Shown here piece after piece: positions 25,656 to 35,038 of a stretch of 41,362 nt of DNA. The notes below the pieces were generated by a model, which did not search any database, was not told the origin of the DNA, and saw nothing but the letters and a program-made list of their open reading frames with translations. Location of the stretch: assembly GCA_025359245.1 (NCBI GenBank), contig JANYGW010000057.1:1-41362 (forward strand). The letters are read 5' to 3'. This stretch comes from Massilia sp. Its GTDB lineage: Bacteria > Pseudomonadota > Gammaproteobacteria > Burkholderiales > Burkholderiaceae_D. Every line of letters begins with the position of its first letter. Positions within the stretch are counted from its first letter, which is position 1. The position numbers were made by a program, and so were the translations under genes.

Positions 25656-27056
25656 TTGAACACCAAAGATGGAATGACCGCATCGCGGCGCGCCTTTCTG
25701 AAACGCGCATCGAGCCTGTCGATCGCCGGCATCGCGGCGCCGTGGGCGCTGAACCTGGCGGCAATGGCCGAGGCCAGCGCCGCCACCGCCACCGACTACA
25801 AGGCACTGGTATGCGTGTTCCTGTACGGCGGCAACGACTATGCCAATACGCTGGTCCCGTACGACACTGGCAGCTACGCCCAGTATCAGCTGGCGCGGCC
25901 CTCGTTCGCCTACACCCACGCCAGCCTCGACGCCACCTTGCTGACGCCGGCCGCGGCCCCGCTCGACTCGGCCGGCGTCGCGCACCAGTACGCGCTGGCG
26001 CCCGAACTCGGTTCGCTGCTGCCGCTGTTCAATGCCGGCAAGCTGGGCGTGATGCTCAATATCGGCACGCTGGTGCAGCCGACCACGAAGACGCAATACA
26101 CCAACAAGTCGGTCAAGCTGCCGCCCAAGCTGTTCTCGCACAACGACCAGCAATCGGTATGGCAATCGTCGGCGGCCGAAGGGGCGACCTCGGGCTGGGG
26201 CGGCCGCATGGGCGACCTGTTCCAGGCGTCGAACACGAACACCACCTTCACCTGCGTCAACGTGTCCGGCAATGCCGTTTATTTGTCGGGCAACACGGCG
26301 GTGCAATACCAGGTATCGACCTCCGGCTCGGTGCCATTGTCGGGACTGAAAAGCCCGCTGTTCGGCTCAAGCGCCGCGACCGCCGCGCTGCGCACGCTGA
26401 TCACCGAGCCGCGCGCCAACCTGCTCGAAAACGAGTACAACCGGGTCAGCAAGCGCTCGATCGATGCCAATGACATACTGACTACGGCGCTGGCCGGGGC
26501 GCCGGCACTGGCCACTGTCTTCCCGACCGGGAACGCGCTGGCCGACCAGCTCAAGATGGTGGCGCGCATGATTTCGGCCGCGCCGGCGCTGGGCGCCAAG
26601 CGCCAGGTGTTTTTCGTCTCGCTGGGCGGCTTCGACAACCACGACGCCATGCTGACCGACCATCCGGTGCTGATGACCAAGCTGGGCGACGCGATGGCGG
26701 CCTTCTATGCCGCCACGACCGAACTGAGTGTGGCTGACAAGGTCACCTCGTTCACGGCCTCCGATTTCGGCCGCACCCTGACCGGCAATTCGAACGGTTC
26801 GGACCATGGCTGGGGCAGCATGCATTTCGTGCTGGGCGGCGCCGTCAATGGCAAGCGTTTTTACGGCACCGCGCCGGTGGTGGCCAACAACGGCCCGGAC
26901 GATGTGGGCCAGGGCCGCTTGCTGCCGACCACCTCGGTCGAACAGCTGGCCGCGACGCTGGGGTCATGGCTGGGCGTGTCGGACACCGAACTGCTGGCGT
27001 TGTTGCCCAACCTGAGTAATTACAATGTGGGTGTGCGCAAGCTCGGCTTCGTTTAA
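25656..27056 (+). CDS. Tat-exported DUF1501-family protein
   Basis: 466 residues if started at TTG 25656, which has a strong AGGAG 5 bases upstream; the ATG at 25674 is an alternative with a ribosome site that is too close. The N-terminus carries a twin-arginine signal, SRRAFLKR followed by a hydrophobic stretch (SLSIAGIAAPWALNLAA), so the protein is exported folded. The DUF1501 domain begins VCVFLYGGNDYANTLVPYD and includes FVSLGGFDNHD and a sulfatase/alkaline-phosphatase-like region SDFGRTLTGNSNGSDHGWGS near 370-390. Family function is not established, though the fold is related to arylsulfatases. Coupled to the upstream DUF1800 gene. Confidence 0.88.
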   Translation: MNTKDGMTASRRAFLKRASSLSIAGIAAPWALNLAAMAEASAATATDYKALVCVFLYGGNDYANTLVPYDTGSYAQYQLARPSFAYTHASLDATLLTPAAAPLDSAGVAHQYALAPELGSLLPLFNAGKLGVMLNIGTLVQPTTKTQYTNKSVKLPPKLFSHNDQQSVWQSSAAEGATSGWGGRMGDLFQASNTNTTFTCVNVSGNAVYLSGNTAVQYQVSTSGSVPLSGLKSPLFGSSAATAALRTLITEPRANLLENEYNRVSKRSIDANDILTTALAGAPALATVFPTGNALADQLKMVARMISAAPALGAKRQVFFVSLGGFDNHDAMLTDHPVLMTKLGDAMAAFYAATTELSVADKVTSFTASDFGRTLTGNSNGSDHGWGSMHFVLGGAVNGKRFYGTAPVVANNGPDDVGQGRLLPTTSVEQLAATLGSWLGVSDTELLALLPNLSNYNVGVRKLGFV

Positions 27057-27101
27057 ACTGGCCTTGTACAGGCCCCGGCCTGCGCTTCAGGACATGTTTT
27101 C

Positions 27102-29276
27102 ATGGCACAGACGCACGATACGTCGTTTGACGAGTTATTCAAGGCCTACCCCATTCCAATGTGGGTGTATGACCTTGAAACGCTCGCTTTCATGGCCGTC
27201 AACACGGCCGCGATCCGGCACTACGGGTTCAGCGAAGCCGAATTCCTGGCGCTGACCATTGCCGACCTGCGCCCCGCCGCCGAACTGCCCAAGCTGTACG
27301 CCAACCTGAAGAACGCCCCGCGCGACACGCTCGAAAAATCCGGCACCTGGCGCCATCGCACGAAAAGCGGCGCCCTGATCGACGTCGAGATCAGCTCCCA
27401 TCCGCTGTCTTTCCACGGGCGCGCCTGCAAGTTCGTGCTGGCCCACGACGTCACCGACCGGGTCCAGGCGCAGCGCAAGATCGCGCGCCTGAACCGCGTG
27501 TACGCGCTGCTGTCCGGTATCAACTCGGCCATCGTCCGGATCCGCGACCGCGACGCCCTGTTCAAGGAAGCCTGCCGCCTGGCCACCATGGAGGGCGGTT
27601 TCGTCACGGCCTGCATCGACATGGTCGAGGCGGACGGCCTGCACATGCACAACGACGCCCATGCCGGGCGCGTACTGCCGCAGCATGCGCCCGAACTCGA
27701 CGAGCACTGGATCGCCAACCGCGCCGTGCGCGAACGCCAGGTGGTCGCGTGCAACGACATCGAGTCCGATGCGGCCATGCAACCCTTCCACAAGCACCTG
27801 CACGCGCGCGGATTCCGCGCGGCCGCCTCGTTTCCACTGATCGTCGGTGCGCGCGTGATCGCGGTGCTGACCCTGGTCTCGGGCATTCCGGACGTGTTCG
27901 ACGCCGACGAACTGAAGGTCCTCAACGAACTGGCAGGCGACCTCTCGTTCGCGCTGCTGTTTTTCGACCGCGAGGAGCAGCTCAGCTACCTGGCCTATTA
28001 CGACGCCATGACGGCGCTGCCGAATCGGCGCCTGTTCCAGGACCGGCTGACGCAGCTGCTGCACCATGGCGGCACGTCGATGGTGGCGGTGGTGCTGATC
28101 AACCTGGACCGTTTTTCGCAGCTGAACGACACCATGGGCCGCCACACGGGCGACGCCCTGCTGGTGCAGATCGGCGAGCGGCTCGGGCACGGCCTGCCGG
28201 ACGGCTTCAACGTGGCGCGCATCGGCGGCGACACCTTCGCGCTGACGCTGGATGGCCTGGCGCGCGGCGAGGAAGCCGGCGAACTGCTGCAGCGCAGCGT
28301 CTTCGGCGCGCTCGACCAGCCGTTCCAGCTGGACGGCCAGGAAGTGCGCATCTCGACCCGCGCCGGCCTGGCGCTGTATCCGGCCGACGGCGGCGACGCC
28401 GAAACGCTGTTCAAGCACGCCGAAGCGGCGCTGAAGAACGCCAAGCTGTCAGGCGAGCGCTATCTGTTTTACGCGCCGCGCATGAATGCGGCGCTGGCCG
28501 CGCGCATGGCGCTCGAACACGCCTTGCAGACGGCGCTCGAAGAAGGCCAGTTCGAAATGTATTACCAGCCGCGTGTGGACCTGCCGTCCGGCCGCATCGT
28601 CAGCGCCGAGGCGCTGATTCGCTGGAATCATCCGCAGCTGGGCGTGGTCGGCCCGGTCGACTTCATCGCGCTAGCCGAGGAAACCGGCTTGATCCGCCCG
28701 ATCGGCGCCTGGGTCATCGACGCGGTGTGCGCGCAGATCGAGCGCTGGCGCGACGGCGGTTCGGTGCTGGTGCCGGTGGCGATCAATTTGTCGGCGGTGC
28801 AGTGCGTGCAGACCGAACTGCTCAACATCATCGCAAGCACCATGGCCGCGCACGGTATCGGCCAGGAACTGATCGAGTTCGAACTGACCGAGACGGCGGT
28901 GATGAACAATCCGGACGAGGCGACGCGCAACCTGCGCGCGCTCAAGGCGCTGGGGGTACAGCTGGCGCTCGACGATTTCGGCACTGGTTATTCGTCGCTG
29001 GCGCAGCTCAAGCGCTTTCCGTTCGACTTCGTCAAGATCGACCGCTCGTTCGTCTCCGGCGTGGGCAGCAGCGCCGACGATGGCGCCATCGCGGCAGCCA
29101 TCATCGCGATGGCGCACAGCATGGGCATGAAGGTGGTGGCCGAAGGCGTCGAGACGCAGGCGCAGTTGGATGTGATGCGCACCTTGCAGTGCGACGAGAT
29201 CCAGGGTTTCCTGTTCAGCAGGCCGCTGCCGGCGGACCAGTTCGATGCGCTGGTGCGCTCGGACAAGCGGCTGTAA
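27102..29276 (+). CDS. PAS-GAF-GGDEF-EAL protein, probable c-di-GMP phosphodiesterase
   Basis: 724 residues, cytoplasmic (no signal peptide or membrane segment). Domain order: PAS about 5-125 (FKAYPIPMWVYDLETLAF), GAF about 130-285, GGDEF about 295-455, EAL about 465-715. The cyclase signature is degenerate: GGDTF at 375-379, so cyclase activity is doubtful and the domain may only sense GTP. The phosphodiesterase domain looks complete: EAL 503-505, AINLSAVQ, FELTETAV, LDDFGTGYSS, FVKIDRSF and AEGVETQ. Expected to break down c-di-GMP under control of PAS/GAF ligands. Starts 45 bases after the DUF1501 stop; a functional link to that pair is not shown. Converges on paaZ with a REP-like palindrome between them. 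Confidence 0.93.
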   Translation: MAQTHDTSFDELFKAYPIPMWVYDLETLAFMAVNTAAIRHYGFSEAEFLALTIADLRPAAELPKLYANLKNAPRDTLEKSGTWRHRTKSGALIDVEISSHPLSFHGRACKFVLAHDVTDRVQAQRKIARLNRVYALLSGINSAIVRIRDRDALFKEACRLATMEGGFVTACIDMVEADGLHMHNDAHAGRVLPQHAPELDEHWIANRAVRERQVVACNDIESDAAMQPFHKHLHARGFRAAASFPLIVGARVIAVLTLVSGIPDVFDADELKVLNELAGDLSFALLFFDREEQLSYLAYYDAMTALPNRRLFQDRLTQLLHHGGTSMVAVVLINLDRFSQLNDTMGRHTGDALLVQIGERLGHGLPDGFNVARIGGDTFALTLDGLARGEEAGELLQRSVFGALDQPFQLDGQEVRISTRAGLALYPADGGDAETLFKHAEAALKNAKLSGERYLFYAPRMNAALAARMALEHALQTALEEGQFEMYYQPRVDLPSGRIVSAEALIRWNHPQLGVVGPVDFIALAEETGLIRPIGAWVIDAVCAQIERWRDGGSVLVPVAINLSAVQCVQTELLNIIASTMAAHGIGQELIEFELTETAVMNNPDEATRNLRALKALGVQLALDDFGTGYSSLAQLKRFPFDFVKIDRSFVSGVGSSADDGAIAAAIIAMAHSMGMKVVAEGVETQAQLDVMRTLQCDEIQGFLFSRPLPADQFDALVRSDKRL

Positions 29277-29321
29277 GCATCACAGAAACCGCACTTTCAA
29301 TTACCATACCCAAGATACCAA

Positions 29322-29350
29322 CGTCGTCCTCGCGCACGCGAGGAGTCGTT
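29322..29350. repeat. REP-like GC-rich palindrome (copy 2)
   Basis: A perfect stem CCTCGCG-CA-CGCGAGG (29328-29343) with flanks CGTCGT/AGTCGTT, related to the element at 9081-9108 (19 of the first 23 positions equal). It sits in the 98-base gap between two convergent genes. Confidence 0.55.
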
Positions 29351-29369
29351 GCCGTGGGGCGGCAACGAC
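29345..29369. terminator. Perfect 9-bp hairpin between the c-di-GMP gene and paaZ
   Basis: GTCGTTGCC (29345-29353) pairs with GGCAACGAC (29361-29369) around a 7-base loop. It lies 5 bases after the paaZ stop on the minus strand. It lacks a T-tract, so it may act as a 3'-end stabiliser or a rho-assisted stop at the end of the paa operon rather than a classic terminator. Confidence 0.45.
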
Positions 29370-29374
29370 GGCTC

Positions 29375-31444
29375 TTAGTTCGGCACCAGGCGCAGCGAGC
29401 GCTTCATCACCAGCGTCAAAATATCGTAGCTGGCCACCAGTTCGTCATTCTGGTTGGTCACTTGCACATCCCACGCCACCACGCCCTGCCCCACGCCCTT
29501 GTCATCGGTCCGATTGCGGTCGACCTTGCGCTTGCAGGTCAGGCGCGCGCGGATCGTGTCGCCGATCGCCACCGGCGTGATGAAGCGCAGATTATCGAGC
29601 CCGTAGTTGGCCAGCACCGGTCCCGGCGCCGGCGACACGAACAATCCCGCCGCCGCCGACAGCACGAAGTAGCCGTGCGCGATGCGCTTGCCGAACTGCG
29701 AATCCTTGGCCGCGATTTCGTCGAAGTGCATGTAAAAGAAGTCGCCCGAAATTCCGCCAAAGGCCACGATATCGGCCTCGCCCACGGTGCGGCGGTGGGT
29801 CAGCAGCGAGTCGCCCATTTCCAGGTCTTCGAAATATTTGCGGAACGGATGCAGTTCGCTCTCGCGCACGGCCGCACCGCGCACGTACTCGCCCGTGACG
29901 GCGGCCAGCATCGTCGGCGAACCCTGCAAAGCGGCGCGCTGCAGGAAGTGGCGCACCGCGCGGATGCCGCCCAGTTCCTCGCCCCCGCCCGCGCGGCCCG
30001 GACCGCCGTGCTTCAACTGCGGCAGCGGCGAACCGTGGCCGGTCGAATCGACCGACGCTTCGGCGTTCAATACCAGCACCCGGCCATGCGAAGCCGCCAT
30101 GGTCGGCACGGCCTTTGCGGCGATCATCGGATCCCTGGTGACCAGCGTGCTGACCAGGCTGCCCTTGCCGCGCGCGGCCAGCGCCAGCGCTTCGTCCAGG
30201 TCCGTATAAGTCATCATCGTGCTGACCGGGCCGAAGGCCTCGACATCGTGCACGGCGTCGTTGCCCATGCCGTTACGGCACAGCAGCAGGGTCGGCGAGA
30301 AAAAGGCGCCATTGGCAACGCCGTCGCCGACCGGTGCAAAGCCGTCCTTTTCGCCGAACAGGATCTCGTTGCCCTTGGCGAGCATGGCGACGCGCTCGCC
30401 GACATCGCGCTGCTGGTCCATCGAGGCCAGCGCGCCCATGCGCACGCCTTCCACCGACGGGTCGCCGACGACGATTTTCGCCAGGCGCTGGCGCAGGCGT
30501 TCGCCGACCGCCTCGACATGCTGCTGCGGCACGATGATGCGGCGGATCGCGGTACATTTCTGGCCGGACTTGCCGGTCATCTCACGCGCCACTTCCTTGA
30601 CGAACAGGTCGAATTCCGGGTCGTCCGGCGTGACGTCCGGGCCCAGGATCGCGCAGTTAAGCGAGTCGGCTTCGGCGGTGAACGGCACCGAATTGGCGAT
30701 CAGGTTCTTGTTTACGCGCAGCTTGGCGGCGGTGTCGGCCGAGCCGGTGAAGGTGACCGCGTCGAAGCCGCCCAGGCGGTCCAGCAGGTCACCGGTGCTG
30801 CCGATGACCAGCTGCAGCGCGCCGTCGGGCAGCAGGCCCGAATCGTGGATCATGCGCACTACCGCTTCGGTCAGGTAGCTGGTGGCGGTGGCCGGCTTGC
30901 CGATGCACGGCATCGCCGCCAGGAAGCTCGGCGCGAATTTCTCGAGCAGGCCCCAGATCGGAAAGTTGAAGGCGTTGATGTGCACCGCCAGGCCGCCGCG
31001 CGGCACCAGGATGTGGGTACCGGAGAAGCCGCCGTTCTTGCCCAGCGCGATAGCCGGGCCTTCGTGCAGCACATTGGACGACGGCAGTTCGCGGCTGCCC
31101 ATGCTGGCGTAGGCGAACAGGGTGCCGATGCCGCCCTCGATGTCGACCCAGCTGTCGGCGCGGGTGGCGCCGGTCAGGTGCGAGACCTTGTACAGTTCTT
31201 CCTTGCGCTCCATCAGATACAGCGCCAGCGCCTTCAGGCACAGCGCGCGCTTCTGGAAGTCGAGCGCCATCAGCGCCGGCACGCCGGTTTTGCGCGCGTA
31301 CGTCACTGCTTCGTCGAAGTCGATTTTCTCGGCGTGGGTATGATAGATCAGCGCGTTATTGAGGGCGCTGTGCAGCGGCACGGATGCTTCGGCGCCGAGC
31401 CAGCGGCCGCCGATCAGGCTTTGCAGGGTTGCTACGTTTTGCAT
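29375..31444 (-). CDS. paaZ: Bifunctional oxepin-CoA hydrolase / 3-oxo-5,6-dehydrosuberyl-CoA semialdehyde dehydrogenase
   Basis: Opens the seven-membered oxepin-CoA ring (C-terminal MaoC-type hydratase) and oxidises the resulting aldehyde with NADP (N-terminal aldehyde dehydrogenase). 689 residues, as in E. coli PaaZ. The dehydrogenase part (1 to about 520) has Glu258 in FTAEAD and the catalytic Cys297 in SGQKCTAIRR. The hydratase part (about 535-689) has MHFDEIAAKDSQFGKRIAHGYFVLS-like active-site residues (Asp and His). Last gene of the minus-strand paa operon, 15 bases after paaY. Both domains look intact. Confidence 0.96.
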   Translation of the reverse strand: MQNVATLQSLIGGRWLGAEASVPLHSALNNALIYHTHAEKIDFDEAVTYARKTGVPALMALDFQKRALCLKALALYLMERKEELYKVSHLTGATRADSWVDIEGGIGTLFAYASMGSRELPSSNVLHEGPAIALGKNGGFSGTHILVPRGGLAVHINAFNFPIWGLLEKFAPSFLAAMPCIGKPATATSYLTEAVVRMIHDSGLLPDGALQLVIGSTGDLLDRLGGFDAVTFTGSADTAAKLRVNKNLIANSVPFTAEADSLNCAILGPDVTPDDPEFDLFVKEVAREMTGKSGQKCTAIRRIIVPQQHVEAVGERLRQRLAKIVVGDPSVEGVRMGALASMDQQRDVGERVAMLAKGNEILFGEKDGFAPVGDGVANGAFFSPTLLLCRNGMGNDAVHDVEAFGPVSTMMTYTDLDEALALAARGKGSLVSTLVTRDPMIAAKAVPTMAASHGRVLVLNAEASVDSTGHGSPLPQLKHGGPGRAGGGEELGGIRAVRHFLQRAALQGSPTMLAAVTGEYVRGAAVRESELHPFRKYFEDLEMGDSLLTHRRTVGEADIVAFGGISGDFFYMHFDEIAAKDSQFGKRIAHGYFVLSAAAGLFVSPAPGPVLANYGLDNLRFITPVAIGDTIRARLTCKRKVDRNRTDDKGVGQGVVAWDVQVTNQNDELVASYDILTLVMKRSLRLVPN

Positions 31445-31459
31445 GGGAGGTCTCCGGAT

Positions 31460-32056
31460 TTAGTCTTTTGGGGCGTGCATGTCGGGGCCGAAATCAATGC
31501 GCTTGCGGTCGGCTTCGGGTTCGGTCAGCGCGTCCACTTCGCGCATTGTCTGCAGCGAGCGGATCGCCAGGTCGTGATACTGTTTCGTGCCGAAGCTTTT
31601 CCAGGCGATGTCCTTGTCGGCCAGCTCGCGCACCACGCGCGCGGGCGCGCCCATGACCAGGCTGCGCGGCGGGATGATCATGCCGGCCTTCACAAAGCTC
31701 ATGGCGGCGACGATCGATTCTTCGCCCACCACCGCCCGGTCCATCACCACAGCGTTCATGCCGACCATGGCGTTGCGGTGGATGATACAGCCGTGCAGCA
31801 CGGCGCCGTGGCCGATGTGGCCGTCGACGCCGACCACGGTGTCTTCGCCGGGAAAGCCGTGCATGACGCAGGTGTCCTGCAGGTTCGATCCTTCTTCCAT
31901 GATCAGGCGTCCGAAGTCACCGCGCAGCGATGCCAGCGGACCGACGTAGCAGCGCGGACCGACGATCACGTCACCGATCAGCACCGCCGACGGATGGATG
32001 TAGGCGCTGGGGTGGACCACCGGCCGCACGCCATCGATTTCATACACCTTGACCAT
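31460..32056 (-). CDS. paaY: Phenylacetate pathway thioesterase/hexapeptide-repeat protein PaaY
   Basis: 198 residues with left-handed beta-helix hexapeptide repeats ([20 protein letters not shown], then repeated [IV]G.. turns) of the gamma-carbonic-anhydrase superfamily. Metal-ligand histidines appear around HGFPGE and [12 protein letters not shown]. In E. coli PaaY is a thioesterase that removes dead-end CoA esters such as those arising from PaaZ imbalance. The start is ATG 32056, one base after the paaJ stop, so it is translationally coupled. Full length compared with E. coli (196 residues). Confidence 0.95.
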   Translation of the reverse strand: MVKVYEIDGVRPVVHPSAYIHPSAVLIGDVIVGPRCYVGPLASLRGDFGRLIMEEGSNLQDTCVMHGFPGEDTVVGVDGHIGHGAVLHGCIIHRNAMVGMNAVVMDRAVVGEESIVAAMSFVKAGMIIPPRSLVMGAPARVVRELADKDIAWKSFGTKQYHDLAIRSLQTMREVDALTEPEADRKRIDFGPDMHAPKD

Positions 32057-32057
32057 G

Positions 32058-33272
32058 CTATACCCGCTCGACGATCAGGGCGATGCCCTGGCCGACGCCG
32101 ATGCACATCGTGCACAGGGCGTAGCGCCCGCCAGTACGGTGCAGCTGGTTCACTGCGGCCATCACCAGGCGCGCGCCGGATGCGCCCAGCGGATGCCCGA
32201 TCGCGATGGCGCCACCGTTCGGATTCACGTGCGCGGCGTCGTCGGCCAAGCCCAGGTCGCGCGTGACCGCCAGGCCTTGCGCGGCGAATGCTTCGTTCAA
32301 TTCGATCACGTCCATCTGGCCGATGGTGAGCCCGGTCATCGCCAGCACTTTCCTGGACGCCGGGGACGGCCCGAAGCCCATGATGCGCGGCGCCAGGCCG
32401 GCGGCGGCCATGCCGACCACGCGTGCGCGCGGCGTCAGGCCAAAGCGCCCTGCCGCTTCGCTTGAGGCAATCAGGATCGCGCAGGCGCCGTCGTTCAGGC
32501 CCGACGCATTGCCAGCGGTGACGGTGCCGTCCGGCGAAACCACGCCCTTCAGTTTGGCCAGCATCTCGATGGTCGTATCGGGCCGTGCATGTTCATCGGT
32601 GTCGAACAGGCGCGGCTCGCCCTTCTTCTGGTGGATCGTCACGCCGACGATTTCTTCCTTGAATACACCGGCCGCGTTGGCCGCGGCCCAGCGCTGCTGG
32701 CTGCGCAGCGCGAACGCATCCTGATCGGCGCGGCTGATGCCAAATTCCCTGGCGACGTTTTCGGCCGTTTCGGGCATGGTATCGATGCCGTACCTTGCCT
32801 TCATCAGCGGATTGACGAAGCGCCAGCCGAGGGTCGTGTCCTCGATCTTGGCGGCGCGCGAAAATGCGCTGTCGGCCTTGCCCATGACGAACGGTGCGCG
32901 CGTCATGCTTTCCACGCCGCCGGCGATGATCAGGTTCGCTTCGCCGGCCTTGATGGCGCGCGCGCCAATGCCGACCGCGTCCAGGCTGGAGCCGCACAGG
33001 CGGTTGATGGTATTGGCCGGTACTTCAGGCGGCAGGCCGGCCAGCAGCGCGGCCATGCGGCCGATGTTGCGGTTGTCTTCACCGGCCTGGTTGGCGCAGC
33101 CGAAGTACAGGTCGTCGACGGCAGTCCAGTCGACCTTCGGATTGCGCGCGATCAGGGCGGCGATCGGCAGCGCAGCCAGGTCGTCGGCGCGCACGCTCGC
33201 GAGCGAGCCGCCGTAACGGCCAAAAGGAGTGCGGATGGCGTCGCAGATGAAGGCGTCGTTGGTTTTGTTCAT
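32058..33272 (-). CDS. paaJ: 3-oxoadipyl-CoA / 3-oxo-5,6-dehydrosuberyl-CoA thiolase
   Basis: Thiolase that acts twice in the pathway, on 3-oxo-5,6-dehydrosuberyl-CoA and on 3-oxoadipyl-CoA to give acetyl-CoA and succinyl-CoA. 404 residues. The catalytic cysteine lies in [12 protein letters not shown] (Cys near 91), the His in [16 protein letters not shown] (near 360) and the second Cys in [10 protein letters not shown] (near 392). The N-terminal [16 protein letters not shown] is typical of the PcaF/PaaJ branch. It lies between paaK and paaY, 11 bases after paaK. PcaF of the beta-ketoadipate pathway is nearly identical in function, but the operon decides for paaJ. Confidence 0.95.
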   Translation of the reverse strand: MNKTNDAFICDAIRTPFGRYGGSLASVRADDLAALPIAALIARNPKVDWTAVDDLYFGCANQAGEDNRNIGRMAALLAGLPPEVPANTINRLCGSSLDAVGIGARAIKAGEANLIIAGGVESMTRAPFVMGKADSAFSRAAKIEDTTLGWRFVNPLMKARYGIDTMPETAENVAREFGISRADQDAFALRSQQRWAAANAAGVFKEEIVGVTIHQKKGEPRLFDTDEHARPDTTIEMLAKLKGVVSPDGTVTAGNASGLNDGACAILIASSEAAGRFGLTPRARVVGMAAAGLAPRIMGFGPSPASRKVLAMTGLTIGQMDVIELNEAFAAQGLAVTRDLGLADDAAHVNPNGGAIAIGHPLGASGARLVMAAVNQLHRTGGRYALCTMCIGVGQGIALIVERV

Positions 33273-33283
33273 GGTTGGCTCTT

Positions 33284-34597
33284 TCAGGTTTTTGGGCGCT
33301 GGTCGATCACGCGCTTGGCCTTGCCGGTCAGCGTGCGTTCGATGCCGTCGGGCGACACCAGCGTGACCTTGGTGGTCACACCGACAAAGGTCTTGATATG
33401 GTGTTCGAGTTCGTTCGCCAAGGCCGCGACGTCGCCCGGCGCCAGCGAGCCGTCGCGCAGTTCGCCAGTGACGGCCAGCTTGTCGAGATGGCCATCACGC
33501 GTGACTACCAGCTGGTAATGCGGCGCCAGCTTCGGCATCTTGAGGATCAGTTCCTCGATCTGGCTCGGGAACACGTTGACCCCGCGGATGATCAGCATGT
33601 CGTCCGAGCGCCCGCTGATCTTGCCCATGCGGCGCATCGCGCGCGAGGTCGGCGCCAGCAAGCGCGTCAGGTCGCGCGTGCGGTAGCGGATGATCGGCAG
33701 CGCTTCCTTGGTCAGCGAGGTAAATACCAGCTCGCCTTCGGCGCCGTCGGGAAGCACTTCGCCAGTCAGCGGGTCGATCACTTCAGGATAAAAATGGTCT
33801 TCCCAGACCACCGGGCCGTCCTTGCTTTCGATGCATTCGCTGGCCACCCCCGGCCCCATCACTTCGGACAGGCCGTAGATGTCGACCGCGTCGATGCCGG
33901 CACGCGCTTCGATCTCGAGGCGCATCGCATCGGTCCACGGCTCGGCGCCGAAGATGCCGACTTTCAGCGACGACTTGGCGGCATCCATGCCCTGGCGCGT
34001 AAATTCCTCGATGATGTTAAGCATGTACGACGGCGTGACCATGATGATGTCGGGCTTGAAATCGCAGATCAGCTGGACCTGCTTTTCGGTCTGGCCGCCG
34101 GACATCGGGATCACCGTGCAGCCAAGCCGCTCGGCGCCGTAGTGCGCACCGAGGCCGCCGGTGAACAGGCCGTAGCCGTCCGAGATATGGCACATGTCGC
34201 CGGCCCGCCCGCCGGCCGCGCGGATCGAGCGCGCCACCACATTGGCCCAGGTATCGATGTCGTTTTGGGTGTAGCCGACCACGGTGGCCTTGCCGGTGGT
34301 GCCGGACGAAGCGTGGATGCGCACGACTTTCTCGCGCGGCACCGCGAACAGGCCGAACGGATAATTGTCGCGCAGCGTCTTTTTATCGGTGAACGGAAAT
34401 TTGGCCAGGTCGGCCAGCGTGCGCAGGTCTTCCGGATGCACGCCGGCGGCGTCGAAGGCCGCCTTGTAGTGCGCGACATTGTCGTAAGCGTGCTTGAGCG
34501 ACCATTTCAGGCGCTGCAGCTGCAAGGCTTGCAGCTCGTCGCGGCTGGCCGTTTCGATCGGCTCCAGGTCGCCCGGTGCGGGTATGCGTTGAACCAT
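33284..34597 (-). CDS. paaK: Phenylacetate-CoA ligase
   Basis: First enzyme of the route: joins phenylacetate and CoA with ATP giving AMP. 437 residues as in E. coli PaaK. Adenylation-family motifs: the P-loop-like HASSGTTGKATV (near 94-105), YGLSEVMGPG (near 238-247) and the C-terminal domain GRSDDMLIIRGVNVFPSQIE (near 330-349). The ATG 34597 is preceded by GAGGAGAT on the minus strand, a good ribosome site. It lies 15 bases after paaI and 11 bases before paaJ. Cytoplasmic. Confidence 0.97.
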   Translation of the reverse strand: MVQRIPAPGDLEPIETASRDELQALQLQRLKWSLKHAYDNVAHYKAAFDAAGVHPEDLRTLADLAKFPFTDKKTLRDNYPFGLFAVPREKVVRIHASSGTTGKATVVGYTQNDIDTWANVVARSIRAAGGRAGDMCHISDGYGLFTGGLGAHYGAERLGCTVIPMSGGQTEKQVQLICDFKPDIIMVTPSYMLNIIEEFTRQGMDAAKSSLKVGIFGAEPWTDAMRLEIEARAGIDAVDIYGLSEVMGPGVASECIESKDGPVVWEDHFYPEVIDPLTGEVLPDGAEGELVFTSLTKEALPIIRYRTRDLTRLLAPTSRAMRRMGKISGRSDDMLIIRGVNVFPSQIEELILKMPKLAPHYQLVVTRDGHLDKLAVTGELRDGSLAPGDVAALANELEHHIKTFVGVTTKVTLVSPDGIERTLTGKAKRVIDQRPKT

Positions 34598-34612
34598 ACG
34601 GATCTCCTCAGT

Positions 34613-35038
34613 TTACTGGGCGACCAGGCCGCCGACACGATGCGATTTTCCGCGCAGGAGGGCCACGGTGCGGCCATCCTGGTTGCTGACCTTGACGTCG
34701 TACACGCCGGTTTTTCCGGACAGTGCCTGCTCCACCGCTTCGGCGCTGAGCAGGTCGCCCAGGCGGCCCGGGGCCAGGTAGTCAATGGTACAGGCGGCGC
34801 CCACCGTGTTGTGGTTGTGGGAATTGCAGGCAAACGCAAAGGCGCTGTCGGCAAGCAGGAAAATGTAGCCGCCATGGCAGATCTGGTGGCCGTTGAGCAT
34901 GTCCTGGCGCACTGGCATCGTCATGCGCGCAAAGCCGGGACGGATCTCGGCCAGCAGCATGCCCAGCGCCTGGCTGGCCGGGTCGCGCTCGAACATGGTT
35001 GTGCCGGCCAATTCAGCCAGTGCTTGCAAGTCATCCAT
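34613..35038 (-). CDS. paaI: Hydroxyphenylacetyl-CoA thioesterase
   Basis: Hot-dog-fold thioesterase that rescues CoA from ring-hydroxylated dead-end phenylacetyl-CoA esters. 141 residues from ATG 35038; an ATG at 35053 is also possible but has a weaker site and would overlap paaH by 23 bases instead of 8. The active-site region HQICHGGYIFLLADSAFAFACN has the typical HGG and the Asp/Glu position on the long helix. YDVKVSNQDGRTVALLRGKSHR closes the domain. The usual length is about 140 residues. Confidence 0.93.
   Translation of the reverse strand: MDDLQALAELAGTTMFERDPASQALGMLLAEIRPGFARMTMPVRQDMLNGHQICHGGYIFLLADSAFAFACNSHNHNTVGAACTIDYLAPGRLGDLLSAEAVEQALSGKTGVYDVKVSNQDGRTVALLRGKSHRVGGLVAQ

Noticed and set aside
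27749..32266. A 1505-codon open frame on the plus strand
   Set aside because: It runs through the GGDEF-EAL gene in another frame and antisense through paaZ and paaY. The translation is Arg/Ala/Gly/His-rich without any domain, as expected for a GC-rich shadow frame.
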